The notes beneath the pieces are model-generated. The model worked only from the letters and a program-made list of their open reading frames with translations. It was not told the DNA's origin and searched no databases. Of a stretch of 64,000 nt of DNA, positions 46,501-55,579 are shown piece by piece. Position numbers and translations under genes: made by a program. This stretch comes from Asterias amurensis (taxonomy: Eukaryota; Echinodermata; Asteroidea; Forcipulatida; Asteriidae). The number at the start of each line of letters is the position of its first letter. The first letter of the stretch is position 1. The stretch is from NCBI RefSeq assembly GCF_032118995.1, contig NC_092650.1:20522501-20586500 (forward strand). The letters are read 5' to 3'.

Positions 46501-49500
46501 CTGGCCTTAGGACATTGGCCACAGGATACAAAATTCAGATTTATTGGCCACAGTACAATGGACCTTACATTGAATTCATCCAGCCACCATCTTAGAGGTA
46601 AACCGACGATGAAACAATAAAAAATACGCACTGATGTTTATTAAAGGTGCACAGGATGGCCTATGAACAACCTCCTTTTGACGCTTAGGCGAGGGCGCCA
46701 TACTAATTTAAAGCCATGTGCATAAGGTGTATTTTAGATAGGGGCAAAGATTGAAAGGACTCGTTATAGTATTTGCATTTGTGCAGAAGAACGGTTAATA
46801 TATTGTGAAGAGTGGAACTTGCCCTGGGGTCAATGTCCTAAGTCCTGTAAATATACCATAGACCGTATTGAATATGACGTCACTGTTCAAATAACTGCCC
46901 TACAACATGGTGTCTGCGAGCTTGTGCTTGTGCGTGTGCATGCTTGTGCTGTAGAAATCAACCAGGAGCGATGCGTGCTGCATGTTTCTTTGATTTACGC
47001 GTTTGGATGCGCATACGGTTTGCTCTACAAGATGGCGATTTTCATAGCAGCAAAGGGGTTATACAATATGGTCTGTTGCACATGTGGCCAATGTTGGTCA
47101 GAGGGTGCAACTGTAAATAAGGACAAGGATTTGAGGTGACTCCTAATACAACATATCTTATTTGCGCAGAAGAATGGTACATATATCGTCAAGAGCGGTT
47201 CAGACTTTAGGACTCTATCCAGGCTAGAAGTGACCTTTACTGACTTTGACAGGACCAGTGTCAAGGTGGAGAAAATTGATATCACATCAGAGATTGAAGA
47301 AGACTCCGAGGTGAAAGAGATTGTCAGTGATTACCAGAGTAAGTCTTTTTTCTGTTTGGGGTGGGGTGTAGTCATTTCATTTCATATTCTGGTTGTGAAG
47401 CCAAGTACTCACAGAATAGGGAACTGAATTACTGTACAATCCAATAACCATGTAGAGAAGACAATGAAGGAAGTTTTAGTGTGCAGCTAATGTGTATTTT
47501 AACACCCCTTACCAATATTCTGCCTTTTCATTGGTTTAAAGCGCGTCGCATCATATGTCTTAGTTTTACTAGCCGGCGGCCGTGTGGTAGTGCATCGTTT
47601 GCCGTGTGATAGTGCACCGTTTGCCGTGTGATAGTCCGACGACTATCACACGGCGTGCAGTACCCAGACGTCTTTTCACCCACCTCGAACCCAATTAGTT
47701 GTGCATCTGTGTATCTGATATGCGCGTACGAATGTTACGTGTACGAAGATGATAAGAAGTCTGTTGGGGAGTAATAAAACAAATATTGACTGCTTTAACT
47801 CAAGCTATGGTTAAAACTACGACTCCCTTGGTGATCCCCCAGACCGTTCCATTTTCCTTAGCTGTGCTTTGGGAAAATAGAACGCTCCGGGGATAACCTT
47901 GGGAGTCGTAGTTTTAACCATATCACTCGAAGCAGTCAATATTTGTATACTACCAACCCTAGTACACAGAACCTACAGCTTTATGCCCCCATCTCATCCA
48001 AAGGACAAAGCAATTATGGTATTAAAGGAACACATTGCCTTGGATCGGTCGAGTTGGTCTTTGAAAAGCGTTTGTAATCGTTTTTTTATAGAATGCATAT
48101 CGGTAGAAAGATGTTGTAAAAGTAGAATACAATGATTCACACAAACATGCCTCGAAATTGCACGGTTTCCTTTTACCTCGTCGACTAACACGGTCGGCCA
48201 TTTATGGGAGTCAATTTTTTGACCCCCATAAATGGCCGACCGTGTTAGTTCGCACAGTAAGAGGAAAACCATGCAATTTCGCAGCAAACTTGTGTGGATC
48301 ATTGTATTCTACTTTTAAAACATCTTTCCAACCATGCATATTATAAAAAACGTTTACAAACGCTTTTTATATACCAACTCGTCCGATCCAAGGCAACGTG
48401 TTCCTTTAAAGCATCTTGCTCAAAAATACAATTGTCATGACTGGGACTCGAACCCACACTCTGCTGATTAGAAATGCTTGAATCCAGTGCTCTAAACCAC
48501 TCAGCCACAGCATGCCACTGGGCAGTCTGAAGAGCAGTTTATCAGAAATACAGGGTGAGTCAAAAAAAAAAGTTGACCGGGATTGGTGATGTTTTTCAAA
48601 ACAAACAAGTGACACTCAAAAGTTCAGTCAAGTTTATATTCAACAATCACTCTCTCCTGCTTATTAAAAACAAAAATGGGGAAAAAATTAAAGAAATTGA
48701 TCATTCCTAAGAGGAGTTATGTCTATTTTAGTCAGTGAAGGGTTTGGGTTTAGTTGAAATAAAACTTACACTGTATACTTTGGTTATTTCATGTTTCTTA
48801 CTGTACTTTGTATATCCCAACACAGAGATTATCAACAAGGAATTAGAGGACAAATTAGGGACCCTTGAAGTGGACTTGGATGCAAGGTTCGCCTTGATCA
48901 GAACTCAGGAAACAAACATTGGTAGGTACAATTTATGTCTTGCAGTGACACTTCTGAAAAATTAAAAACCAATCCAAAATAATTGATATTATTGTAATTT
49001 GTTATTTATTTATTTATATTTATTTTGGGGCATATTTTTGACACTTCTGAAAAAAAGAAAAAAAAAGGGGGAAAAAAACTTACAAACCAACAATTATTTG
49101 GGGGCATATTAGTAGCGGTTAGTTTGCTTTAACATCATTGTAAAGGCTAAACATACATGTACGGTTATATTCTTCATCTCTTTAATGCAATTAACTGTTT
49201 TTTCAAAGACAAGAGTATCTTAAAAGCAAACTGTACCTTTTGTTTTTTAGACCATTTGATTGCTTTAATCCTATGCAAATGTACACAGCCAACAATCCAG
49301 AGCAAATATGTTCATGCAGGAAGAATAATCCCAGATAGAAACACACCATCTGAGAAGCGTTGTTCTAGACTCAAATTTTTGTGCATAAAAACTGGTGGTC
49401 TGGTGGTAAGACATCTGCTCTAGCAGTGCAAAGGTCCACGGGTTCGATTCCCGCCCGCGTGATTTGCTTGTGGATTGTGGTGCCTGGGTGACAGTTAAGT

Positions 49501-52500
49501 GCAGCCCTCGCCTTGAAGTGATCGTCTGTGGCCTTTCGAGTAAGGCGTCTTCTGTCATAAAATATACATTTATATACACAACAAATTGTGTTTTGCAGGT
49601 AACTTTGTGACTGACATTATGCTGGCGACCAGCAATGCAGACATAGCGTTACTGAACTCAGGAACGTTTCGATCAGACACCATCCACCAGGCTGGGGACT
49701 TCAAGAAGAGAGATTTAATGTGTCTGCTTCCAATGATAGACGTCTTAGTCGTCCTTCAAATAACAGGTATCAATCAGAATTTATAAGCGGTACTGAGAGG
49801 TCTACTGAGTTCCCGAAATCTACTCCGCGGCAGTAAACTAAAATAGCAATACAAGTTGTCAAAAGAACACACAGCAAAGTAGATATCATATGGTGTTAAA
49901 AAATATATATATTTATATTTTCCTATGCAATCACGCAGACATATTAATGTCAAGATAGATTCTTTCTCTGATTTGCACAATTTTAACTTTATAGCGTGTA
50001 CGTCATGTGACCTGCTCCAAACTAATTGTAAGTCAGCATCACAGGAAAGCTCCAATAAAGAAATTCAGACTTTGGCTGCCAAAACTCAGAAATTATTTGG
50101 GGCAGCACTGCTGGTTTGTAAATGATCCAATTAAAAGATTGGGGTCCACTATTTGGATAAGGAATTGCATTTAGATAACAGGTGTGAGTTGGTAAAGATG
50201 AAAAACATGTATTATTCTGGCCTCTTTCTTGAATGGAGCTTTAAATCAATGAGAATCTCTGCCATGATATTCTTCCCTTTTAAAACTGATTTCTGACTTT
50301 TTGCGTGTTGTTATTTTTTTTTTTTTTACAGGTGTGCAGTTGTGGCAAACTTTGGAGAATGGCGTCTCCCAGCATCCAAAGAAAGAGGGCCGCTTCCCTC
50401 AAGTCAGCGGGATAAAGTTCGGATTCGATCCTAATGCAGAACCTGGCTGTAGAATCGATCCTTACTCAATCAGTATTGGGGATCAACCAATCTCACCGAG
50501 TAAGGTAGGATCCTTGTTAAATTGACTGAAGACGACTCTGGGCTGACAGAAAATTCTGACCTGAGGATGTATTTGCTTACAGACAAAATGAGCGTTACTA
50601 ACATGGCAGTGCTCCAAATAAAACCGGACCACAGACTCGAGGCCAGTGGTTTTAGCTTTGGGCTCATTAAGCCCGGTTCATACTTCTTGCGGATGCGAAG
50701 CAAATTTGACGTCACAACCCCCTTTCGCAGCGATATTCGTAATTGAGTCGAACAGAGCTCAACTGCTGCTAATTGTTCATTGCGAATTTGTGACGTCAAC
50801 ATTCGCTTCCTATTCGCATTCACAGGAAGTATGATCGGGCTTTACCAGACAAGCTCGTTGGTCACGTGTTTTCCAGTTCTATTCAATAATACATGTAACA
50901 TTGTGTTTCATTGTGTAATAAGCTGGATTCGAACCAGGGCCCAAAGAAACCATGACAGACCAGATCTTCATAAACATTTGCACGCGCGTCACACGCGGCG
51001 ACTGATGCCATGCTCACCATGTTGGTGGGCAGTTAGGTTTACGTGTGTTAACGCCGCGTCGCCTAAAACGCGCACTTCACTGCATAACGCAGTTATATAT
51101 GAAAACGCACAGTGAAATTGCCCACCAGTATGGCGCATTGAAGATTTTTCTGATGATGACGTCAGGTGAAATGGGTTAATAGCCCCAAAATGTGGAATAA
51201 GCTTCTTACCCAGATCAGAAATGCCAGCTCACTCGCCTTATTCAAGACACTCCTTAAAGCTCACGTTCCAGCAGGCTTAACTAACCATTCAACTGTGCCC
51301 CAGTGCCTTAGAACAAACTCTTGATTTTGGCGCTCTACAAAATGACTTTTGATTGATTGATTGATTGATTGTCACAACCTTGTCTTTCATCACAGGTGTA
51401 CAGACTGTGTACAAAGGACTACATAGCCCAGGGTAAAGATGGCTACGACACCCTTAGGGTTTGTAGACAGCTCTCATCAGCAGAGGAAGGTCCCGTCCTC
51501 TCCACCGTCGTCCAGAATCATTTCCTCTCCATCAACATAGTCAAGGGGCTCAAGCCGTGTCACTCGGGACATAGACAAAGCCTTATTAGTCTCAGCAGGT
51601 ATGTTAGAGTAGAAGAGTCAGTCTATCAGTCAACAACAACAATCCCAACAAACATCGGATTCAAACTGCCTCTAGCTACCGGGCAACCTCGGTAGTCTAG
51701 TTGGTAAGACACTGCTCTAGAATTGCAAGGGTTGTGGGTTCGAATCCGAACCGAGAAACATGCCTGTGATATTTTTTCACAGGACTCGGGGAAAGTACTG
51801 AGTATACAGTGCTAACACACATCGGTGTATGGGTAAAACCAAAATTAATATTCTTTATCCCGATGCAAATTTAACATCTCTTATAACAACAATCCTGGAC
51901 AAATTACCAGGGTCATGTGAAACTAAACATACCCCTTCCCCATGGACATCAACCATAGTGCAGGCCATTTAATATGTTCCACAGCTGTGAGAGAACATAT
52001 TACCCCATCCCTAATAGGGAACTTTTGCTACCATTTCAAGATTGCTTTTTTAAAATGCTCCTTGATATGTTTCCTGGGGTGGATTTCACAAAGAGTTAGG
52101 ACTAGTCTTATCTCGAGTTAGGACCAGTTACTCGTCCTAACTTTTAAGGACTATCCATGCAATTTGTATATCTCCTAGGACTAGTCCTAACCTAACTCTT
52201 TGTGAAATCGACCCCAGTTTACTGTCACATTACACTCATCCACTAGTTCTTCGGTCCACACTTGACATCATTCGCCCCGAGCAAACAAAGTTCTAGGTCA
52301 AAAAGCTTCCAGTGTAGCTGGGCAAATGATTTGGAACAATCTTCCTACTGTCATTAGGGAATCTGTTACTTTATCTACTTTTCGTAAAAGACTCACCTAT
52401 TTCCATGTTAATTGCTTTTAAGTGCACTATGATCTTGATGGAATAGCACCTTGTAACTTTTAATTGTTATGATAATTGTTAATAACAATGTCACATTATG

Positions 52501-54950
52501 TATCTCTTGCAGGCGTCACAGTCTACTACGGCAGGCAAACTTAGACCTGGCAGAGAGAGCTCAGTGCACTGTGGATCCCGCAGTGGAAGGACGTATCTTC
52601 CATCTCCCAGACGAACAGCGCCCTCTGGTAAAAGAACGTCAGTCGCAGTTCCTACAAGCGTACAAGGAAGAAGTGGAAATGCAACTCACCAACAACAATA
52701 ACTCTCAAATGTGTCAAACTGGTAGGTTAGAAGTCTCTCATAATATAGGCATTTTTGGGGGTTGAACGAAGATAAATTGACTAGAGTGAGTTTTGTACCA
52801 GAACCTTGGGATTAATGAACCAGCGCTCAACCAACTGAGCTGTCTAGCCCTATGTTGGTGGTCCCCCAGCTGCCGCTTCACAAGTTGTATTGTAACTTGG
52901 GTGTGATCCCTCCCTACCATTGCTACACGGCAGCCGAGAGTTATATGGCTTCTGACTGGCACACCTGAAAATAAAAGATATTGACAAAATAGGGAGACCG
53001 CCAACATAGGGTTAGAAGGTTAGAAGGCTAAAAGTTGGTAGAACGCCGATATGTTATCTGAAGGTCAATGGTCCAGTTCCCGCTCTGGTCAATTTGTTGT
53101 TGTTCAACCCCGAATCAATTGTATAAAATCTTGTACAATTCATCTAATGATAACTTACTCTACATTTTGTTTTCTTCTTTAATTTTCTAACCAGCCGAAG
53201 ACTCCTACCCCCAAACCCTGTCGAACCGGATCCCGGAGGTAATAGTTTCTGATGCAACGTTTTCATCACCAAGTCCAGATGACGATGGTGACGATGACGA
53301 TGAGATAGCGTCACCTTCCTCCTCGTTTGTTTCTATATTTGATGATGAGGACATGAGATGTTTGTGGGGAGCTGTACAGAAAGATGATTTAGCTCAGGTA
53401 CTATGCTATTTCTAAAGTTTATGGGTGAGCGGTTCAGTTCTGGGCCCAATTTCAAAGAGTGCTTAAGCGCAAAAAGTTAATATTGTGTTTGAAAAAGCCT
53501 TTTGAGCGCACGGCAGCTCGGGCTGTATACTCCCCACGGATATGAGAAAGATTACAGGAATGTTGTTGGCCCAATGAAAGCGCAACGAGACGTTACTGAA
53601 CATAATGTGCTTCATAAGCACTAGCTTTTATTTATTACTTATTAAAGTAGATTTTTGGACTGTGCATAGTGGGTAGAACAATCTTGAAGACCAATGATTG
53701 CAGTGACACCATGGCCCAATTTCATAGAGCTGCTTAAGCACAAAATTTTGCTTAAGCAAAAAATTCATTGCTTAGTAAAAACAGATTACCGGCCAAGACT
53801 CCACTCAATTGTTATGCTAAGTAAACAACAGCTAAATACTAGTCATAAGCAATGTATATGGCATGAAATTTTGGCCAGTAACATGTGTAAAATAAGCGAG
53901 CTATTTTTGTGCTTAAGCAATTTTTTTGCTTATAAAAGCAGCTCTATGAAATTGGCCCCATGTCTTTTTTGAGCCATTAAAGGTTCTGAACAGAACCAGT
54001 GATGCTCTGATCATCTTCATTTGACTCTATCATCAATCAGAGCATAGTGAAGATGAGCGGATGGAAATGTTGAGATGTTAGAACATACCACCACAGCTCC
54101 TCAAAAGAGAAATTCTAAGTATTTTGTCGGATATTTTTGTCAATAGGTGAAACGTCTACACATTGACCAGTGTGTCAGCTTGGGTTTCAAGTATAGGCAG
54201 ACGTCAGCATTACATGAAGCTGTGCATCATGACGCAATGAGCGTGGCAGAATATTTATTACAAGAGGCTAAGATTGATCCAGATATTAGAGATGAGATAT
54301 CACAGGTTGGTTATTTATTACAAATTTAAGAGGGAAAATCCGCAAGGAGTTTTGCTCAAAATATTGATTGGACTAGATGCTTTAAACAAATAATGCAAAT
54401 CTGGTGTTGGCATATTATTGTATCAGCTATAACTGAACTCAAACTTGTAACATACGACAAGAAGTGAAAATAAAACAAGATACTGGTTCGGCAATGTCCT
54501 CAGGAAACCAACAAATCACCAGTGTGCAACCATCTTAACCTAGCAGCCCAAAAGCTGAAGGAAGTTGGTAGACTGAAAACAACTTAAAAAGGAACGATCG
54601 AGAAGGAAAGAATTCAGACTGCGTTTAACTCATGGAATATCACTAGTGTACTGCCAAAGTTTAATGATTGAAATGGTTGACATTTTCATCGAACGTTTTT
54701 TCATTGGAACTTATCTTTTTATCTACAACACACTTAGAACACGCCGTTGATGCTTGCTGTGATGGACAACAACCACAGGATGGCCCAGCTCCTTCTCCAG
54801 AATTCAGCAACTCTGCACCTCGCTAACCAGGAGGGAATGTGTGCCAAAGACTTCTTGCCAGAGAACTCCTCAAGTCAGTTGAAGAGCCTTCTCAAAGACC
54901 AAGACAGCAACAGTGTACATCAAGCTGCCAGTAACGGTGGCATGTTGTAG
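37425..54950 (+). CDS. Metallophosphatase/5'-nucleotidase-like protein with C-terminal ankyrin repeats
   Basis: Fifteen exons join in phase: 37425-37515, 42050-42298, 42714-42800, 43948-44087, 44887-45012, 45568-45690, 47170-47338, 48826-48921, 49599-49766, 50332-50504, 51396-51598, 52513-52721, 53195-53397, 54147-54305, 54738-54950 (TAG); 802 residues. The N-terminal calcineurin-like phosphoesterase (about 60-330) shows LHFNDVYN (Asp70, Tyr72), FFSGDALNP (Asp107), GNHDFDFG (138-145), LTHM (His241) and GGHDHDYE (His264/266). The 5'-nucleotidase C-terminal domain (about 345-545) has LNSGTFRSD and LENGV. Then come an acidic linker (DDDGDDDDE, about 640) and two ankyrin repeats (TSALHEAVHHDA, TPLMLAVMDNNH; about 690-775). 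It probably hydrolyses a phosphate ester with two metal ions; the substrate is unknown. There is no signal peptide; the start MGSTCS suggests N-myristoylation, so it is likely cytosolic or membrane-attached. Exon 1 is inferred from phase and donor; if wrong, Met54 (42118) is an alternative start. Confidence 0.85.
37560..38056. mobile_element. Family D element split by SINE tail and family K end
   Basis: 'gggtcgatttcaaaaactct' opens at about 37572 and 'ttttgtgaaatcgatccctgg' closes at about 38055. In between lie a SINE tail ('gcgctttgagacgcccttcg', 37791, ATT run 37845) and a family K end ('gaagtatcaggcctg', 37961). This is a nested cluster in the first intron of the nucleotidase-ankyrin gene. 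Confidence 0.6.
38057..38410. mobile_element. Family B fragment followed by decayed tRNA-like SINE
   Basis: 'ggtaattgtcaaag' to 'gtcatcgaagttg' (38071-38172) is a truncated family B. Then 'tcactggagcagaattggaac' to 'actgagctttctaa' (38289-38357) matches, in reverse, the tRNA-like head at 7.05 kb. Confidence 0.55.
38612..38945. mobile_element. Family D element interrupted by a Harbinger-like MITE
   Basis: Outer family D: 'ggggtggatttcacaaagag' to 'ctctttgtgaaatcgacccc'. The interruption lies at 38748-38920. Confidence 0.75.
38748..38920. mobile_element. Harbinger-like MITE nested in family D, TAA target duplication
   Basis: Termini 'aggcccggtcccactgcagc' and 'gctgcagtgtgactcagcct' are imperfect inverses, and inner arms share 'gataacgat', 'gcaaagagaacgca' and 'ccaatagg'-like text. 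TAA flanks both sides (38745-38747, 38921-38923). Uninterrupted D copies carry the single site 'cctaactctttgtg', showing the pre-insertion state. Confidence 0.8.
39415..40345. repeat. Widely spaced inverted repeats
   Basis: 'cacacctgtgacgtcatgct' (39430) is inverted at 40315-40334 ('agcatgacgtcacaggtgtg'), and the match extends to 'gcacgaatggcgcgat' (39473) versus 'atcgcgccattcgtgc' (40273). Arms of about 60 bp enclose ~780 bp of AT-rich DNA; possibly a DNA transposon remnant. Confidence 0.6.
40346..40446. repeat. Long hairpin, ~47-bp arms, 5-nt loop
   Basis: Arms beginning 'ataatgccctcggtg' and ending 'cacctcgggcattat' fold nearly completely, closing on 'ccctcgggcttcgccctcggg'-type sequence around 40395. 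Much GC-richer than its surroundings. Confidence 0.75.
40447..41297. other. Gene-free intronic stretch
   Basis: AT-rich sequence in the first intron of the nucleotidase-ankyrin gene; no exon or repeat recognised. Confidence 0.4.
41298..41352 (+). repeat. Hammerhead-like hairpin module, diverged copy
   Basis: 'cttgaagaggatcagagcat' continuing 'actgatcaaaactttgagtt' reproduces, with changes, the 25.8 and 58.3 kb modules: stem GATCAG/CTGATC, loop AGCATA, followed by (G>A)AAAC. Confidence 0.5.
41358..41722. mobile_element. Inverted-repeat element dense in 'tatcgcgata'
   Basis: Ends 'aagcttgggcgatatc' and 'gatatcgcccaagctt' are exact inverses. The left 110 bases are almost wholly built of overlapping TATCG/CGATA steps. 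No coding potential; probably a non-autonomous DNA transposon. Confidence 0.75.
41750..42014 (+). mobile_element. LINE 3' fragment abutting exon 2
   Basis: One frame gives a tail like SSFKTNLKTHLFSLS and then 'tatgcgccaggaatgtcttt', 'gatatggcgcagtac' and an ATT-rich end. The same 3' end occurs at 56.55-57.15 kb. It stops about 35 bases before the coding exon at 42050. Confidence 0.7.
43200..43245. repeat. Inverted repeat 'ggatgatacccatgcccta'
   Basis: 'actggatgatacccatgccc' and 'gggcatgggtatcatccagt' are separated by only 'tacgta' (about 43198-43244), a near-perfect hairpin flanked by 'gccagg' and 'ctggctggtag'. It lies in an intron. Confidence 0.7.
43317..43480. mobile_element. Family D element
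   Basis: Ends 'ctgcagccgatttcacaaaa' and 'gatgaaatcgacggcag'; inner 'gtcctaacttaggattaatc' and inverse. About 160 bp, intronic. Confidence 0.8.
44190..44600 (+). mobile_element. Two tandem copies of tRNA-headed SINE body
   Basis: 'ccctgagcaagacactta' ... 'ggtaaatgggtacctgtgag' occurs at about 44245-44310 and again, with 'gagcaaagacactta', at 44363-44425. Only the second continues to the 'gcgctttgatatgcccttt' tail. It looks like a partial tandem duplication inside one SINE. Confidence 0.65.
44600..44830 (-). mobile_element. tRNA-headed SINE, reverse orientation
   Basis: On the minus strand a tRNA-like head 'ggtggtctagttggtaagac' ... 'gggtttgaatctcaccgg' spans about 44723-44660, followed by 'tttttttgcacagaactcgg', the same arrangement as 51690-51890. 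Confidence 0.6.
45825..46062. mobile_element. Family E element variant
   Basis: 'gggcccagtttcatggctta' and 'gagccatgaaatttggccc' are inverted ends. This subtype with 'catgg' instead of 'catagag' also occurs twice near 63.3-63.95 kb. Confidence 0.75.
46325..46485. mobile_element. Family D element
   Basis: 'ggggtcgaattcacaaagag' and 'ctctttgtgaaatccaccc' with internal 'actagtcctaacttagg' and inverse; intronic. Confidence 0.8.
46742..46826 (+). pseudogene. Decayed duplicate of a nucleotidase-ankyrin exon start
   Basis: From 46787, after an intact 'tttgtgcag' acceptor, codons read AAG AAC GGT TAA TAT ATT GTG AAG AGT GGA, against AAG AAT GGT ACA TAT ATC GTC AAG AGC GGT in the real exon at 47170. 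23 of 30 bases agree, and five of the seven differences fall at third positions. An in-frame TAA replaces Thr. About 40 bases of upstream intron also resemble each other; similarity ends after about 30-35 bases of exon. Confidence 0.65.
46849..47080. mobile_element. Possible short inverted-repeat element between duplicate and true exon
   Basis: 'accatagaccgtattg' (46855) and 'caatatggtctg' (47064) are approximate inverses bounding ~220 bp of higher GC. It could explain why the exon duplicate is cut short on the right. Weak evidence. Confidence 0.4.
47560..47660. repeat. Short tandem repeats ending in a perfect 14-bp hairpin
   Basis: 'ccgtgtgatagtgca' plus 'cgtttg' is repeated about three times (47580-47625), then 'gccgtgtgatagtc' (47623-47636) meets its exact inverse (47641-47654) across 'cgac'. 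Confidence 0.75.
47780..47947. mobile_element. Palindromic MITE
   Basis: Outer arms 'caaatattgactgctt' / 'aagcagtcaatatttg', inner arms 'atggttaaaactacgactcc' / inverse ending 'agttttaaccat'. 168 bp, intronic, no frame. Confidence 0.75.
48022..48409. mobile_element. Family A palindromic TTAA element, copy 2
   Basis: TTAA at 48022-48025 and 48406-48409, ends 'aggaacacattgccttgg' and inverse. The central 'ggtcggccatttatggg' palindrome is at about 48192-48242. Intronic. Confidence 0.85.
48410..48540 (-). mobile_element. tRNA-headed SINE fragment, reverse orientation
   Basis: Minus-strand 'gtggctgagtggtttagagc' and 'gtgggttcgagtcccagtc' form a type II tRNA-like head, followed by 'gagcaagatgc'. 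It abuts the right TTAA of the family A element. Confidence 0.6.
49392..49585 (+). mobile_element. tRNA-headed SINE
   Basis: 'ctggtggtctggtggtaagac' and 'cgggttcgattcccgcccg' form a tRNA-like head at about 49395-49460; the body 'ggtgacagttaagtgcagcc' resembles text at 43485-43560 ('ggtgacagttactttgtg', 'agtggagccctc'). Intronic. Confidence 0.6.
49790..49905. repeat. Fragment of the 25.65-kb inverted-repeat family
   Basis: 'tctactccgcggcagtaaac' and 'agtagatatcatatggtgtta' match one arm of 25898-26032, diverged. Confidence 0.6.
50670..50841. mobile_element. Harbinger-like MITE with TTA flanks
   Basis: Ends 'agcccggttcatacttc' and 'gaagtatgatcgggct' are inverses, with TTA on both sides (50667-50669, 50842-50844). 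Mirrored inner 'aaatttgacgtcacaa' / 'ttgtgacgtcaacatt'. 172 bp, in the intron right after the 50332-50504 exon. Confidence 0.75.
50950..51182. mobile_element. Family F element, reverse copy
   Basis: Inverse of the 21.24-kb element: 'ctgatgccatgctcaccatg', 'gcccaccagtatggcgca', 'gacgtcaggtgaaatggg'. Intronic. Confidence 0.75.
51183..51373 (+). mobile_element. LINE 3' end with (GATT)n tail
   Basis: A frame reads MWNKLLTQIRNASSLALFKTLLKAHV, the usual last segment of L2/CR1-type ORF2, then stop, 'gcgctctacaaaatg' and GATT repeats (51350-51372). Strongly 5'-truncated. Confidence 0.75.
51690..51895 (+). mobile_element. tRNA-headed SINE, complete head
   Basis: Head 'cggtagtctagttggtaagac' and 'gggttcgaatccgaaccgag', then 'cctgtgatattttttcacag', 'gtactgagtatacagtgct' and 'gatgcaaatttaacatctct'. 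This is the single-copy form of the sequence that is inverted at 27.2 kb. Confidence 0.7.
52076..52220. mobile_element. Family D element
   Basis: 'ggggtggatttcacaaagag' and 'ctctttgtgaaatcgacccc' with internal 'ctcgagttagga'; nearly the same as 55352-55494. Confidence 0.8.
52235..52470 (+). mobile_element. LINE ORF2 C-terminal fragment
   Basis: Reading MIWNNLPTVIRESVTLSTFRKRLTYF near 52330-52405, the same domain as the 51.2-kb fragment but a different LINE subfamily. Ends with 'agtgcactatgatcttgatg'. Confidence 0.65.
52760..53120. mobile_element. Two tRNA-like SINE heads, opposed
   Basis: 52770-52850 carries the reverse tRNA-like head ('caaccaactgagctgtctagcc'), and 53000-53090 a forward one ('gttggtagaacgccg', 'ggtccagttcccgctctggtc') followed by 'gttcaaccccgaatca'. 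Same family as 7.05 kb. Intronic. Confidence 0.55.
53443..53600 (+). mobile_element. Family E start joined to a SINE tail
   Basis: 'gggcccaatttcaaagagtgc' begins a family E piece that runs into SINE text ('ggctgtatactccccacgga', 'gagaaagatt'). Intronic mosaic. Confidence 0.5.
53705..53961. mobile_element. Family E element, complete copy
   Basis: Ends 'ggcccaatttcatagagctg' and 'cagctctatgaaattggccc'; mirrored 'gcttaagcaaaaaatt' blocks. Close relative at 62.41-62.65 kb in the other orientation. Confidence 0.8.
54480..54640 (+). pseudogene. LINE C-terminal fragment (WFGNVLRKP type)
   Basis: Short frame YWFGNVLRKPTNHQC, then stops; same domain signature as 5650-6040. Decayed, intronic. Confidence 0.55.
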
Positions 54951-55029
54951 ACATTTTCTGGCCTGATATTTCTATCTTATATACTGTAAGGACATCTGTA
55001 TGAGGTAAGATTGTATTTCTATTTGAACT

Positions 55030-55345
55030 TTTCAATGGGCACCAAGGCAATGAGCAGGAGAATGGAGGCCGTTGCCATCATTGCCTATAAAAAGTTTGTT
55101 CTTTGCAGGGCATACTTCTATCTTGTATGTGCCGGGGCAGTATTGGATTTCTATTCATTTCAATGGGCACCAAGGTAATGGAGAATGGAGGCTGTTGCCA
55201 TCATTGCCTATAAAAAGTTTGTTCCCGTGCAGGGCATACTTCTATCTTGTATGTGCCGGGGCAGTATTGGATTTCTATTCATTTCAACGGGCACCAAGGT
55301 AATGGAGAATGGAGGCTGTTGCTTCCATTGCCTATATGAAGTATC
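55030..55345. repeat. ~126-bp tandem repeat, two and a half copies, just 3' of the ankyrin gene
   Basis: 'gggcaccaagg' starts units at about 55037, 55165 and 55289 (periods 128 and 124). Units share 'gttgccatcattgcctataa', 'gcatacttctatcttgtatg' and 'cagtattggatttctattca'. It grew from a family K end, since the last unit ends 'gaagtatcaggcctg'. It begins about 80 bp after the stop codon, so it may be transcribed in the 3' UTR. Confidence 0.85.
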
Positions 55346-55351
55346 AGGCCT

Positions 55352-55496
55352 GGGGTGGGTTTCACAAAGAGTTAGGACTAGTCTTATCTCGAGCTAGGAC
55401 CAGTTACTCATCCTAACTTAGGACTATCCATGCAATTTGTATATCTCCTAGGACTAGTCCTAACTTTTTGTGAAATCGACCCCTGGACTAGTACAC
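55352..55496. mobile_element. Family D element
   Basis: 'ggggtgggtttcacaaagag' to 'tttttgtgaaatcgacccc', directly after the tandem repeat. Confidence 0.8.
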
Positions 55497-55579
55497 TTGT
55501 TTTGGGGTGCAACATGTACATCAACAAAGACAGTTACCTCATGGCCCAACAAATTTTATCATGAAGTGTTTTCCTTCCA

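Noticed and set aside
49395-49462. tRNA gene on the plus strand
   Set aside because: A and B boxes are good but the acceptor stem does not pair, and the head runs into a repeat body shared with other loci.
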